A DNA stretch of 64,000 nt, from assembly GCA_903813345.2 (NCBI GenBank), contig CAIIXF020000007.1, forward strand, positions 29,437,564 through 29,501,563. Direction: 5' to 3'. The translations under genes and the position numbers were made by a program. Below are positions 1-12,000 of the stretch, piece by piece. The notes below the pieces were generated by a model, which was not told the DNA's origin, ran no database searches, and worked only from the letters and a program-made list of their open reading frames with translations. The DNA is from Owenia fusiformis (taxonomy: Eukaryota; Annelida; Polychaeta; Sabellida; Oweniidae). Position 1 is the stretch's first letter. Each line of letters starts with the position of its first letter.

Positions 1-2044
1 GCAAACTTAGATCTCTATGTTAGCACTCACAAGTATTTTGGAAACTGAATTGCTGCCTTAGCTTTACGCACACAGAATCATATCTGCAACGAGCGAAAGA
101 TGAGAAGTATTAATTTTTTGAAAAATTCAAAAGATGTCAAATCAGATGTTTATAGGGACTTATCTTTATTTCCATGTGCCCCGTGCAATTTACGTCATTC
201 AGTGCTAGTAAGCTGATCTCAAAGCGTCAATTTCATGGTATTCCAAGGTAGAAGCGATTTGTGACAGTGGTAAATGCCCGGGGGAAAATGTTGTAATCTG
301 ATAATGAAGAGGTGCCAAGGGATAAAGAAAATCAGTTGGAAGATATAACCCCCCCCCCCGTATAACATATCGAAATCGTGTGCTTGGAGTAATGTTCTAA
401 TCATTAGTGATTCAATTAGCAGATGTGATCCTAATGGACATCTGGTCATCATATTGGTCGTGTGTAGAATACAATCAATCGCCTAAAAATAAAATTATAG
501 ATACATGTAACCCGCGTTGAGGGCCATTTTGAGCTGTCTGACCCATTCATTTGAGCCCGTTCATTGATAAAATCCCGATCTGTTGTGATTGGTGAAGACT
601 TAGAATTAAAACAAAAACAAATTTTAACGTTTTAATCAATGGTACTTACGGTGTAAATCTTTATACAAAAATATTATGAATCTGGCTTTTGAAGGGATCT
701 ACGTTCTTCTGGTTAGGAATAAAAGATAAGTGTCCGTCCTCTGTCTGTGAACTTTGTGAGATCTCAATTGTATCTATATTGCAGTTACCATTGTGGTGTG
801 CCCCTGCAGGCCCGTAGCTATAGGTGTTCGGGGGATGTTCCCTGACCAAAAATTCTTTCAAAATCGTGCAGTTTTTCACCATTCTGAGCAATTTTCAAGT
901 CATTTTGGTGATTTGTTTCCGGGGTTGTGACAAATAAACAAAGGCAGACAATAATTTCAAAGTACATGAAAAGTTTATTCATTTGAATCCCACAGAAAAT
1001 TTATTTTTCTAAGGTATGATAGAAATATTAATATTGAGTTTTCCTCAGCTGTCAACAATAATACATCATTCCTTATATGCTAAATTTCAAACCATTATTG
1101 TCCATTTATAATTCACGTGAGTTGATAATATACAAAATGATATGTTGTGTGGCAGTGTTCGTCCAGTACTATAGATGGCAGTACTCATGCTGTTGATCGG
1201 TCTCAGATCAGCGTATCCTGAAAATACAATTCTTCAATTAATATTCTTTCATAATGTCAAAACGTTTACCCTGCGTGCAGAGTCTAGTTAAACTACAGAC
1301 GAAGCTCTCTTTTAAGAAGTGAAGTCAAACGAATGCAAAGGGTACAAAACGTTGTGAATACAATCGTATAAATTATGTTAGCTTGGTAGGCTCACATTAA
1401 ACGCTCATAAGATGTCTCTTGTAAATCATGTTTTTAAATGCATAAATCTCTCTTATATTATATTATATTATATTATATTATATTATATTATATTATATTA
1501 TGTTATATTATATTATATTATATTATATTAGGGGATATATTAATTTTATTAAATTGCTCAAAATAATCTAAATCCTCTGGACATATTTATGAGCCATTAC
1601 AAAATTCAATGAAACCCGACTACTTCTTGAAGTTCACCTATTTGGTGTCTTTGTAACTTATGTAAATGTAACTAATCGAGGGACACACAAAAATATGCAA
1701 AATGTGTCCACCGGTGTCTTTCTTCCTGATTTATTTCCTCCAAATTCTATAATTGTAATTTTAATGTTAACAACTGGTTGGAATTTTGAAATTCTATCAC
1801 GTATTTTAAAGAACTTGACTCTTTCGACATATGGACATTATAGTGTGGAACTGGATAATGTAATACGTGATGAGCATCCGACTCTGGTAACAGTTGGAAA
1901 CCTACTTTGTAAAAATTATTTCTTTGTCCGATTGAACATGTTTTTTCATTTTTATGTTTTGTATATCGTATACGTTGTGTTTACGCTGCGCTGTGTGCAA
2001 CTACACTTTCGTGGAGGCATACAGAACTATAGGAAACAACTTAC
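1..2044. other. Intergenic, no recognised gene
   Basis: No convincing coding exon was found here. Short open frames on both strands show no recognisable domain and no consistent splice context. The stretch holds a poly-C tract near 350-358 and a long TATTA microsatellite at 1453-1531. A minus-strand AATAAA (TTTATT on the plus strand, near 1731-1737) lies about 300 bases beyond the stop of the next gene and could belong to its 3' UTR. A second minus-strand AATAAA near 975 and an acceptor-like TTTTCAG near 1220 could mark another 3' end, but nothing coding is attached to them. Confidence 0.5.
1453..1531. repeat. TATTA pentanucleotide microsatellite
   Basis: About fifteen uninterrupted copies of a TATTA unit with a single A-to-G change near 1502. 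Read directly from the sequence. Confidence 0.95.
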
Positions 2045-3997
2045 TTATATTGTGACCTCGTCATATGAGCTATAAAGACTCTTTGGTGTACGTACGACCT
2101 CCTCAGTCTCATCTGGACTGACGCTGTCATAACTCTCCTCGTCATTTAGGTATCCACCCTCGCCGCCATTAAGGTAGTCGGCGCTCTTTCGGACGTAACG
2201 GGACTTCTTAGATTTTTTAGTTGGGGGTTTGCCGCATTTGCCAAGAAGATCGAGATGTCTACAGTAGCCTTTGCCGTACTTGTTGTTTTTAGTCCCGTAG
2301 CCACATGGAGTTAACCATGTTCTGTAATTGGCACACTTGACGAAGGCACACTCGGGGCTTACGTCTGGGAATTTCTTGCGGAATACGGCAGAGAGGACAT
2401 AGTCGCCGTCATTTTTACCATCGCAGGGCTCTGTAATATAGTGTGAACTGTATTTCTACATTCTGTCTTTTTATCCATCATCAAATATGTCAAATAGTAT
2501 CAAGTAAAATAATCTTAACTATGCAGAAAATGATATAGAACTTATGGAGATATATCAAACTCAAACAATGAGCCGGTGTAAAAGGGTGGGAGATCCTATC
2601 AAATTATGGTCCTACTTTCCCTGTTTCCATTGATTTACATGGTGACCTAAATACAACTCTCCCTTATTATCGTATCCACAATCAGGGCCATTAAGGGCCT
2701 TTAAGAAAGGGGGCCATAATCCCCGGGTGACCATAATTTCTTTTACACCGGGAGAATGAGTCTGTCAATCTAAACTATGCCAACTAGGATTGGGTCACGA
2801 AATTATTCGGACAAATTAAAGTCACTTACCGTACGAGTCGACGTCGAATGATTTGGCAGATTTTCTTGGTGAATTGTATGAGGTTGATTTTCTTGGTTTG
2901 TCGTAACTTGCAGGCTTGTTGTAACTTGGCTGTGGTTCATTGTAGCTTGGTGGGTTATAGCTTGGTTCATAGCGTTCTTTTGTAGGTGCTGATTTCTTGT
3001 TGTATGAATTGTAGCTTGGCTCATTATATGAATTGTAGCTTGGCTCATTATATGAATTGTAGCTTGGCTCATTGTATGAATTGTAGCTTGGCTCATTGTA
3101 CGTTGGCTCGCTGTATGAATTGTAACTTGGCTCATTGTACGAATTGTAGCTTGGCTCATTGTACGTGTTGTAACTTGGCTCATTGTATGAATTGTAGCTT
3201 GGCTCATTGTATGAGTTGTCGCTTGGCTCATTGTATGTCTTAGAGCTTGGTGCGCTGTATGAGTCAAAAGATTTGTATGAACCAGCGTTGTATTTGGGCT
3301 CATCGTACACGGGTGCATTGTAGCTAGCCTGCTTGGCGAAATTGACTTTGACTTGGTAGTCATTATACTCAGGTACATCATCGTAGGATTCTTTGGGAGT
3401 ATCATAGGGGCTGTAATCTGCCTGATCCTCCATTGTACCTTGGTCATACTGGGGTTCATCATATCGTTGGTAACTTTGGTCGTATTGCTGGTAACCTTGA
3501 TCATATTGCTGGTTACCTTGGTTATATTGCTGGTTACCCTGGTAACCTTGGTCATATTGCTGGTTACCTTGGTTATATTGCTGATTACCCTGGTAACCTT
3601 GGTCATATTGCTGGTTACCTTGGTTATATTGCTGGTTACCTTGGTAACCTTGATCATATTGCTGGTTGCTTTGGTAACCTTGGTCGTATTGCTGGTTGCC
3701 TTGGTCGTATTGATACCCTCCGTAGCCACCGTATCCTCCTCCATATCCCCCTCCATGTCCGCCCCCGTATCCTCCGTGTCCACCCCCATAACCACCTCTA
3801 TGTCCACCGCTGTAACTACCAGAAGAGCTGTGGCCCCCGTAGTGCCCCGTCTGATAACCATATCCGTGACTACTGCTACCGTAGTCGTCCTGTTTACGGG
3901 ACATACGCCCTCTTCTTGTGGGAGTGCTCTCTGTGGCATTCTCTGCTTGCGTGTATGCAAGCGTGGCCATTAGGCCAAGTATTATTAAGAGTTTCAT
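2045..3997 (-). CDS. Secreted Tyr/Gly/Gln/Asn-rich repetitive protein with C-terminal six-cysteine module
   Basis: Two coding exons on the minus strand, 3997-2830 and 2430-2045, joined in phase 1 by a GTAAGT donor and a TTACAG acceptor, give 517 residues. The start chosen is the Met that opens a clear signal peptide (residues 1-18, MKLLIILGLMATLAYTQA). An acceptor (TTATTATTGCAG) lies about 25 bases before this ATG, so a non-coding first exon is likely; a GTATGT donor near 4170 would fit. Order of regions: a basic segment TRRGRMSRK at 27-35 that could be a propeptide cleavage site; Gly/Tyr/His-rich 38-95; about eight QYDQGYQ/QYNQGNQ repeats at 95-185; SYNEP/SYN repeats at 252-333; a basic PRKS stretch at 367-382; a six-Cys module with Cys 392, 417, 422, 432, 446 and 455; and an acidic Tyr/Ser tail. 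The Cys spacing (24-4-9-13-8) resembles CBM14/peritrophin, but the usual aromatic pattern is weak. Likely an extracellular matrix, shell or adhesive protein (inference from composition). Family not recognised by name. Confidence 0.85.
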
Positions 3998-4022
3998 CTC
4001 ACCTTTAAAATTAAGAATACAC

Positions 4023-4706
4023 TGCAATAATAAAGTGTCAGAAATTGTTTAATCGTTGATAAATATCAAATCTGATGTTATTCAAATTCGCAATGTTAAT
4101 TCATTATAACTGATAGAAAAGAACTTTCCTAAAAACCATAGTAATTTTGTTTTGAGAGAAAACATACCTCACCTTATGTGGAGCGTCCTAACATGTGATG
4201 ACACCAGATTAAATATTTCATTTCTTTGGACAGGTGCATTCAAAGAATAATTACTGCGATTTTGGTCGACACCCATTATCTAATTAGATATTAATTTCAT
4301 TATGTAATATTACATTTGTTTGTGTTGGCACACTTCAATTTATCATATACTTTAATTTCTATCTTAAATTGAGTTGACACAGTGGCATTACAATGACCAA
4401 AATAATATCAACAATCAGCTCTATGCTAATGGCCCTTGTACCAGATGTACTCATGTTAATTTTAAAACTAATTACATCATATTTACATGCACAATAATCT
4501 ATTTATTTAACTGATTTTTATCTTTCATACCATCATTGCTTTTTTGTACAACCTACAAACTTAAAAAGCTTAAACTTTTGGAAGAAATAACACAATCTCA
4601 CAACAGACACGGAGACATAGCCAAGATCATGGTTGTTTAACAAATGCGATAATAGTTATGGTTGGCCAACATGCCCAATGATCACATGCGTTTCTAATGC
4701 CTTTGT
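4023..4706. other. Upstream region of the Tyr-rich gene
   Basis: About 680 AT-rich bases without a coding exon. This is probably intron 1, a non-coding first exon and promoter of the minus-strand secreted-protein gene. The only support is the acceptor near 4023 and a minus-strand donor-like GTATGT near 4164-4169. No TATA box could be assigned with confidence. Confidence 0.3.
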
Positions 4707-5339
4707 ATGTTACGCGGTATATGGCATACATTCATGGTTGCGCGGTATTTGTGATACGGGTGAATATGCCATACTCACCTGCGGTATATGGCATATTCCG
4801 CAGGTGAGTATGCGATATTCTGCAGTGAATATGCGATACATTGATTTCAGTGAATACCCGATACTCACATGCGGAATATGTCATACTCACTTGCGGAATA
4901 TGCCACATACCGCAGGTGAATATGACATATACCGCAGGTGAAAACGTGATACAGAAAGCCTTGATTTGATTGGTTGCGAAAATCGACTCTAAATGTAAAA
5001 CTACGCTGTATTACCATTATAGTTAGTGCGTCGAGTACTAATATATGAATCCTGGATTGATTGAGTAAGTTTATTGCGCGAGATTGGTGACTGATACTTC
5101 TGCTAAGGTAATATATTCGATACACAGTACTGTTGATTCAGTAATCATTACAATAATTAATAACGTTTTACTATTTCGTTCAATCGATGCAATTGACAAT
5201 TGCGTACTTCCGTATCACGTTCTCATTGGTTAGTTTGTATGCCATATACCGCAGGTGAATCTGTCATACACCGCAAGTGAATATGCCATATTCGTTGTGG
5301 AATATGACATATTTTTGTATCGTGTTTACCGCGTAACAT
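4707..5339. mobile_element. Inverted-repeat (MITE-like) element with internal palindromic units
   Basis: The ends carry a 12-13 bp inverted repeat, TGTTACGCGGTA at 4708-4719 and TACCGCGTAACA at 5327-5338. Inside, near both ends, a motif related to CATATACCGCAGGTGAATATG is repeated in direct and inverted orientation: many times at 4750-4945 and again at 5238-5310. No transposase is encoded. This fits a non-autonomous DNA element or a foldback cluster; the superfamily is not assigned. Confidence 0.6.
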
Positions 5340-6085
5340 TGTATACGTGAATTACCCGGTTCAGATGTAAAATTACGCGTGTTAGGACGTAAATTATGAC
5401 ATTACATACGGTTCTAAATAAACTGCCGAAGACAGATTTCACTGCGTAGATTCATTTTTGATGCGCACGTGTATGATTTCAGATGGTGTGGACTTTACTT
5501 TTATACAAAAATGCTCATGATGCGTTCACCGGAACTGACTGGACAATAAACATTACAATGTTCACTTATGTCACAGACACATCATTACTTATTCATCAAC
5601 TCAAATATTGTATAGTACATGTTATAACAACTACTGTGCACAATTCAATTCAATTTTTTTCAATTCAATTCACTCACAATGGACACCATACTTCAGAGCC
5701 ACCTTTCTGTTCATTAATAATAATACAATGACTTCAGAACACCTAACGGTTACAATTGTTATCTGTTGTACATGTAGTAATTCAGACTCCAGAGTCACAT
5801 TCTAGTTCAGTAGATACCATTCGCATTCATTTGACCTTGCTTCTTAAAACGAAACAGCTTCGTCTATACTCTTAAGTTCCTCTACGTTAGAACTAACCTC
5901 TGCGTTCGGGGTATTCAGTAAACCCGGGTCAGTAAATCACTTCAAAACAACATATAGGTCAACTTGCTGCTCTGACACCTATTGTACACTATATTTAGAA
6001 CATGAACGAGTTTCAATAATGCTCGTTCTTGACAACCTGTCAATCCACGGGTACACACAACCTTTGCATTAAGAATAAATCATTT
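5340..6085. other. Intergenic spacer downstream of kinase gene
   Basis: No coding exon recognised. It lies 3' of the kinase stop codon at 6086 on the minus strand and so should contain that gene's 3' UTR. No clear minus-strand polyadenylation signal was found close to the stop. Confidence 0.4.
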
Positions 6086-9000
6086 CTAGACTTGTTCTTC
6101 GTGTGACGACTGTCGTGGCTCGTTACTTAGCAACCATGCAACGTCAGTGTCCTCTTGTATCTCCAGTAACTCTGACTCTCTTCCCAGTCTATGATAGGTC
6201 ACTATTTTCTTGCTATAGTTTACCAACTGCGAATGAATATGCGTAAAACTTAGCCTGGACTTTGGTTCCAACCTCCAACATGACAACATGATGTGGTACA
6301 TCGGAGAAGGACATGTCATTGGCTTGTTAAGTAAGATGCCGTCCTGAACAAGATGGAGCACCTAAAATTGATGAAGTGTGGTTCTGATAAATCGTTGTAT
6401 CATGGTTTGCTTTTGAATCTCCCAATATTCCAATCCAATAGATTGATAGAATAAAATGTATAATTTGAAATAGATAAAAATCTGGAAAAATTAGTTTGGG
6501 AATCATCGATCAATGATTTTATTTTTCCTCACCTCCTCGTTGCCATGCCCATAATATGGTTGTTTCCCGTAAGAAAATATTTCCCAGAGTACCACTCCAA
6601 ACGCCCACGTGTCACTTTCTGTCGTAAACTTGCCATATCGAACGCACTCTGGTGATAACCAACGAACTGGTAGCATTCGAGATCCGCCGACCTAAATAAT
6701 AAAGGATAAATGTACCAGATGTATTAAGGAATACATTCCGTGAAGAGTCATAGCGTGACTGAAGAAATTAAAATAGTGAATAGTTGTACTTTGTATTGGC
6801 CATCATCCTCCGAACACAGGCCTCTGGAACTCGTACCTCGTTCTTCTTGGAAGAAGGAACGTAGTGGATGATGTCTTAAGCCCTGCGTTCGGAGGATGAT
6901 TAGCCATGTCACATGGCAATTTGTTCTTAGACTAGTTCTAAGGGCCTGGTTAAGAACTAGAGAACTAATCGGAAGTGAAAGACGGGGAATATCCCAGAAT
7001 AAAGATGAACCAATTCTTAATGTAAATATGAACCAAAAGATCAAAGGTATGGTATGGTATGGTATGGTATGATATGGTATGGTATGGTATGGTATGTTAT
7101 GGTATGGTATGGTATGGTATGGTATGGTATGGTATGGTATGGTATGGTATGGTATGGTATGGTATGGTTCTTTATTTCCTCCAATTTGGAGAGCAAATTA
7201 ATACAAAAAACAAATTATTAAATTACAATATATACATTAGATACAATAGATACAAAATGACAATAGTCGAATCAAAGTGCTGGTAAATGAACATGTTGAC
7301 AAGTATTACATTGTAATGATAGTTGTTCATCAAATAAATCATATTATTTTACTTACTCGATAGTAGTCGCAGGTATAGATGTCTCTAGACATACCAAAAT
7401 CAGATATCTTCACGCGAAGACCTCTTCCCACGAGACAGTTGCGGGCTGCCAAGTCTCTGTGGACGAAATGTCTTGACGTTAAATACACCATACCATTTGC
7501 AATCTGAGTAGCTATGTCAATCAGATCAGTCTAGATAAAAATATAAAAATATGACCACATGAAGTTACATAGTACAGTCAGTTCAATTAAGGTGATATGC
7601 GATTTATTTACTTGTATGAGCAATTCTGTTAACGTCGGTACAGGAAATATATGGGATATGTTTTATCATTTAGGGTACCAATTCTTAACTTTTTACAAAT
7701 TCCAGTGTAATTAAGTTCATAACCTTCCCTGGAAATCATATAATAGGATTTTCGATACAAGCCATTTAATACAGAACTAAGTGCTAACCAAGAGAACTAA
7801 GTGCAATGTTTTTACATTGTGCTTGATTTTACTAACTTGTTTTAGGGTTCGATCTTCTTCCTTCCCAAATATTGGATCATTTTTCCTGAGTAGCTCTGCC
7901 AAGTCACCAAGTTCCATAAACTCAAATACCATCATGGGGGCACCATTGATACCTTCAGAAATTACGAAAATGATTAATCACAGAGAATTCAGGCGACCAG
8001 AACCGACTAGATCTCGGCTACATCTCAAGGTAATGTCAACGTTTTCGCCCAGCTCGACGTTTAAGTGCCTTATACCGTTTGGCGACTCGAACCAACAATC
8101 TCTAGATTACGTTGTCATCACCTCACTTGACGTGTTAGCGCCCTAGACCGTTGCCGACTGGAACCAACGATCTCTAGATTACGTTGTCATCACCTCAAGG
8201 TGCAGGCGCCTTTACCGTTTGGTGACTCGAACCCACGATCTCTAGGTTGCGACGTCTTCGCCTAATTTGACATAACACCTTATACCGTGTGGCGACTAGA
8301 ACTCACGATCTTTAGGTTACGACTTTTTTTGCCTAATTTGACATAGCACCTTTCACCGTTTGGCGACTAGAACTCAGGATCTCTAGGTTGCGACGTCTTC
8401 GCCTAATATGACGTAGCACCTTATACAGTTTGGCGACTAGAACCCACAATCTGTAGGTTACGACGTTTTTGCCTATTTGGCATGTAACGGTTTGTATCGT
8501 TTGGCGACTAGACACCTCGATCTCTAGACTACGAGGTTTTTGCCTAATTTGACATGTAACTGTTAGTACCTTATCCGTTTGGCGACTCAAACTCAAGATC
8601 GCTGGGTTACGATGCCTTCACTATTAGCTTCAACGCTACAAAGTCTTCACCGAACGTGATTTGTTTTAGCTCAAATAGGCCTATTGGAGACCCACACACG
8701 AAACCTCCAGCTTGACTTGCCAATGGTCTATTTGGTCATTTTCAGTGTGATATTTAATCATGCTTACAAGGGAAACGAATATTATGCAATGGAACGAATT
8801 TGTCAAACGAGTTTGTTGATATCTTTGGACAGTGCAGAGGATTGAACGACGTGTTACGTGGTTAAAACAACAAAGCACAAACTTTACCTCTTGTTACGGT
8901 TCCGATTAAGTGTAAGATATTTTCATGGTCGAATGAACTTGTAATGCATGCCTCTCTTTGGAAATCCTCAAACCATTCTTGTGAGGTTCCTTCTTTAAGC

Positions 9001-12000
9001 ACCTTCACAGCAACACGCGTCACGATTCCCTCGTTGTCCTGCAGATCCCCTAAATGTCGTAATGTCAACAATGTTTAATAAACTACACATTAGGGAGTTT
9101 AAGCTTGCATATAAAATCGAAACGCCAACCTTTACGTATGACCAATCGCCCATATAAATACATCGATATTTTCCGTTCATGTTTAGGTTGTGAAAAACAT
9201 TGCAAGCTTAAACTCCCTATTAACTGTCAGAACGTTTATGATTTTAAACAAGAAGTTCCTTTTGATACATTACGTTGGTCAGATTTTGAATAAAACTATT
9301 ACCACTGAACCAATGTCCATTTTATAAGAATTTTGTATTTCTCATTGGTCGCTACAATATGTTACTATTGGTCATTTTAATATTTCTATGTCATTGCAGT
9401 ATTTCAGGCACACTCTCTATTGCAGAGAAAAGAATCACCTTTAAATACTTCTCCAAACGCTCCTTCCCCAATACTTTCCAACAGCGTAATCTGATCCATA
9501 GGTATCTCCACGCCAATCCTCGTCTCCCCATCACCATCACTATTTGTGTAATAGTTCGAGTTTTTACAAACATTCTGCATCTCGTCTATAATCATTGCCC
9601 CGTTATGACGCCTGAGCCAGCTGATAGGAGATCCAGCGACCTCGCTCTTGGTTGTGTAGACTCTACGACGTTTGCATTTTGTCAGTAGGAATACAACCAT
9701 CAATAAGAAACCAATGACAGCTATAGAGGGCGCAATCACACGGATTGCCGACATCTCTGCTCCCATAGAAACTGGTGCACCCTGCAAGAAAACATTAAGG
9801 AGTTGAAGTTCCATTAGTGTGTATGCACTTGAGGCAGCTAATGCCAAAGAAAAAAACGTTTTCGGAGTCACCTTCTATGAAAATGGTTAAAGTTTCGGGT
9901 TGTTTTCAAAACGTTCTGCGTATAGAATCAATAACACTTATTCCATATGTTTTTGCCAGCACTCAGGCATTCCAAAGATGTGGGTCGTGACAGACAATTC
10001 TGAATCCAGGATGGCTCTCAACGTTCTACGACAGGTATTGGGTTGGGAGAGTTGAAAAACCGTGGACTTAAGCATGGTATATGTATACACTTCCCTCCAA
10101 TTGTTTGGAAACTGGTCCACCTATGGACCGCGAGATAATTTGCAAAAGCCTCGTTTGGAGATATTAACAAATTATGTTTGTCGATTTCATTTAATTTGTC
10201 ATAAATTTCGGATTTGCTTTATTTGAGGGATAGAACGGTTTAAAACGCTATCCAAGGTGTACTCATCATGATATACCATGCCATCTCATTTCTTCTCAGC
10301 CCTGAGATGTTTCAGGTTTCAGGTGAAACAGAAAGATGCTATGAGTATCAGAATGGGTGTACTTCTGATTGCCAAACTTATTGAGGGAATTGTATATTAA
10401 GACTCTTATACTGCTCGCTTTTATACTTTCCATTTGCGATCCAGGTATGGAGCACCCTCCAAACCCAGGGGCCCAGTAATTCACTTTGTTCCTTCCTGCT
10501 AGGTATGAAGTACCTCGATGGATCTTGCAAGATGGACCATGTGGTATTTTGTGATTAACTAATTGGAGTGAACTACGTCGTTAGTGTAAAAAGGCCTGTT
10601 GATTATGTCAAATTGTCTGGATTAAAGGCCCCATGTAAAATTTGAAAATATAGACTAAAAAAGCTATTTGAGGCATATTTTCAATATGGTACAAAGTTCT
10701 GATTTTATCTAATTAGGTCAAAATGTCTATTTCATTCCAATAATGTTTGTCAAAAGCCACCACCACCAAGTAGTGATAGAAAAACTAAAACCGTGTCTTC
10801 GATGCTGTCATTTATGAAAACCTCCAAATAAATAATATCAGTCTTGAAAGAGAGATATTTCACAATACCCGAGGTCGTAACAATAATCAACCTACAAGAA
10901 AACACAAGTAGAGTATGTATCGACTACCGGCAACTAAATATAATTCGCAAAACCGGAAATCTAATTATGAGAAATGTTTTATCTTAGACTCTATTAATCA
11001 ATATGATCGAAATGATAAATCTGAATGCCATAACATTGGATATCCGGATTTCAACATGTCAGAGATGGCGAGGCACGTTTTGCTACAAAATGACTAGAAT
11101 TGTAAGACGAGAATTCCCAAGGAGTGCGACTGTTCCTGTGACTAAGCAGTGCCTTTAAAAATAACACTCCCACTCATTGTTATGAAAATCTCCCCAACGA
11201 GTTTGTAACAGTGTCATTGAAAATCGATGACAGTTGAGGTGACGCAAATATATTATTGATTAATACCTGTAATATTTGTTGACCAACCTTTAATCTGATT
11301 ACACTAATTTTGGGATTTTGTGGAAAAGACGAATCAAGTTGAAGTTTATTCTATAAAACATTTTTTATTCTCATTAAGGTCTGATCAGTGCTAGAATCAG
11401 AATAGACAGATGGATGGTGATAGCCATAAAGACTAAATACTCAAACGCTCCATACAAAAAATAAACGTGACCACCATAGATCAAAGGCATCGAAAAAAGG
11501 TGTCTTTTAAAAGTTAGTCTCAAATGGATCGTACTTGAAAACATGATTAATAGAAATTCACGTACGATTGTGTGATCATTCAACTCAATGACATTAATGA
11601 TGATTTAGTTCCAGTTGATGGTAATTCAGTTCCATAATCACTTTGATTTCATAAGCGTTTTGAGTGGTCAAAATAGCATGCGTATCGTGTTTTTCTTCTC
11701 CAATGGTACAATATTCTCTATTTGTCTTTAATTGAAATACACTCCCTCCAAAAGTTTGGGAATTCCAGACTCTCCATAAAATAGCCTATTCCAGCCTGTT
11801 TACGTTTCAAATTTCCTCATTCACATCAGGTCAGAAAATGACTTGATTTTTAAGAAAGGTCTTGGACTTATACAATATGTCACTTTTGAAAATGATAGAT
11901 TGATTACAAGATAATCTACGGATGACGATAGTCAGATAAAATAATAGGTAAACAAGCCATCCTCCGACCGCAGTAATTTAAGATCAAGAATATCTTCTTT

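Noticed and set aside
661-891. Minus-strand 76-codon frame
   Set aside because: No splice context, no family resemblance and ordinary length for a chance frame in this composition.
2803-4008. Long open frames on both strands overlapping the Tyr-rich gene (Thr/Met-rich, Leu/Val-rich, Cys/Asn-rich)
   Set aside because: They are other-frame readings of the same tandem repeats; only one frame has a signal peptide, phased splice sites and a structured C-terminal module.
7781-8146. 121-codon plus-strand frame
   Set aside because: It is antisense to a kinase exon and then runs through the tandem array; no evidence of a gene on that strand.
7990-8640. tRNA gene or CRISPR-like array
   Set aside because: Only a T-arm-like part is present, with no full cloverleaf; units are contiguous without unique spacers and the genome is animal.
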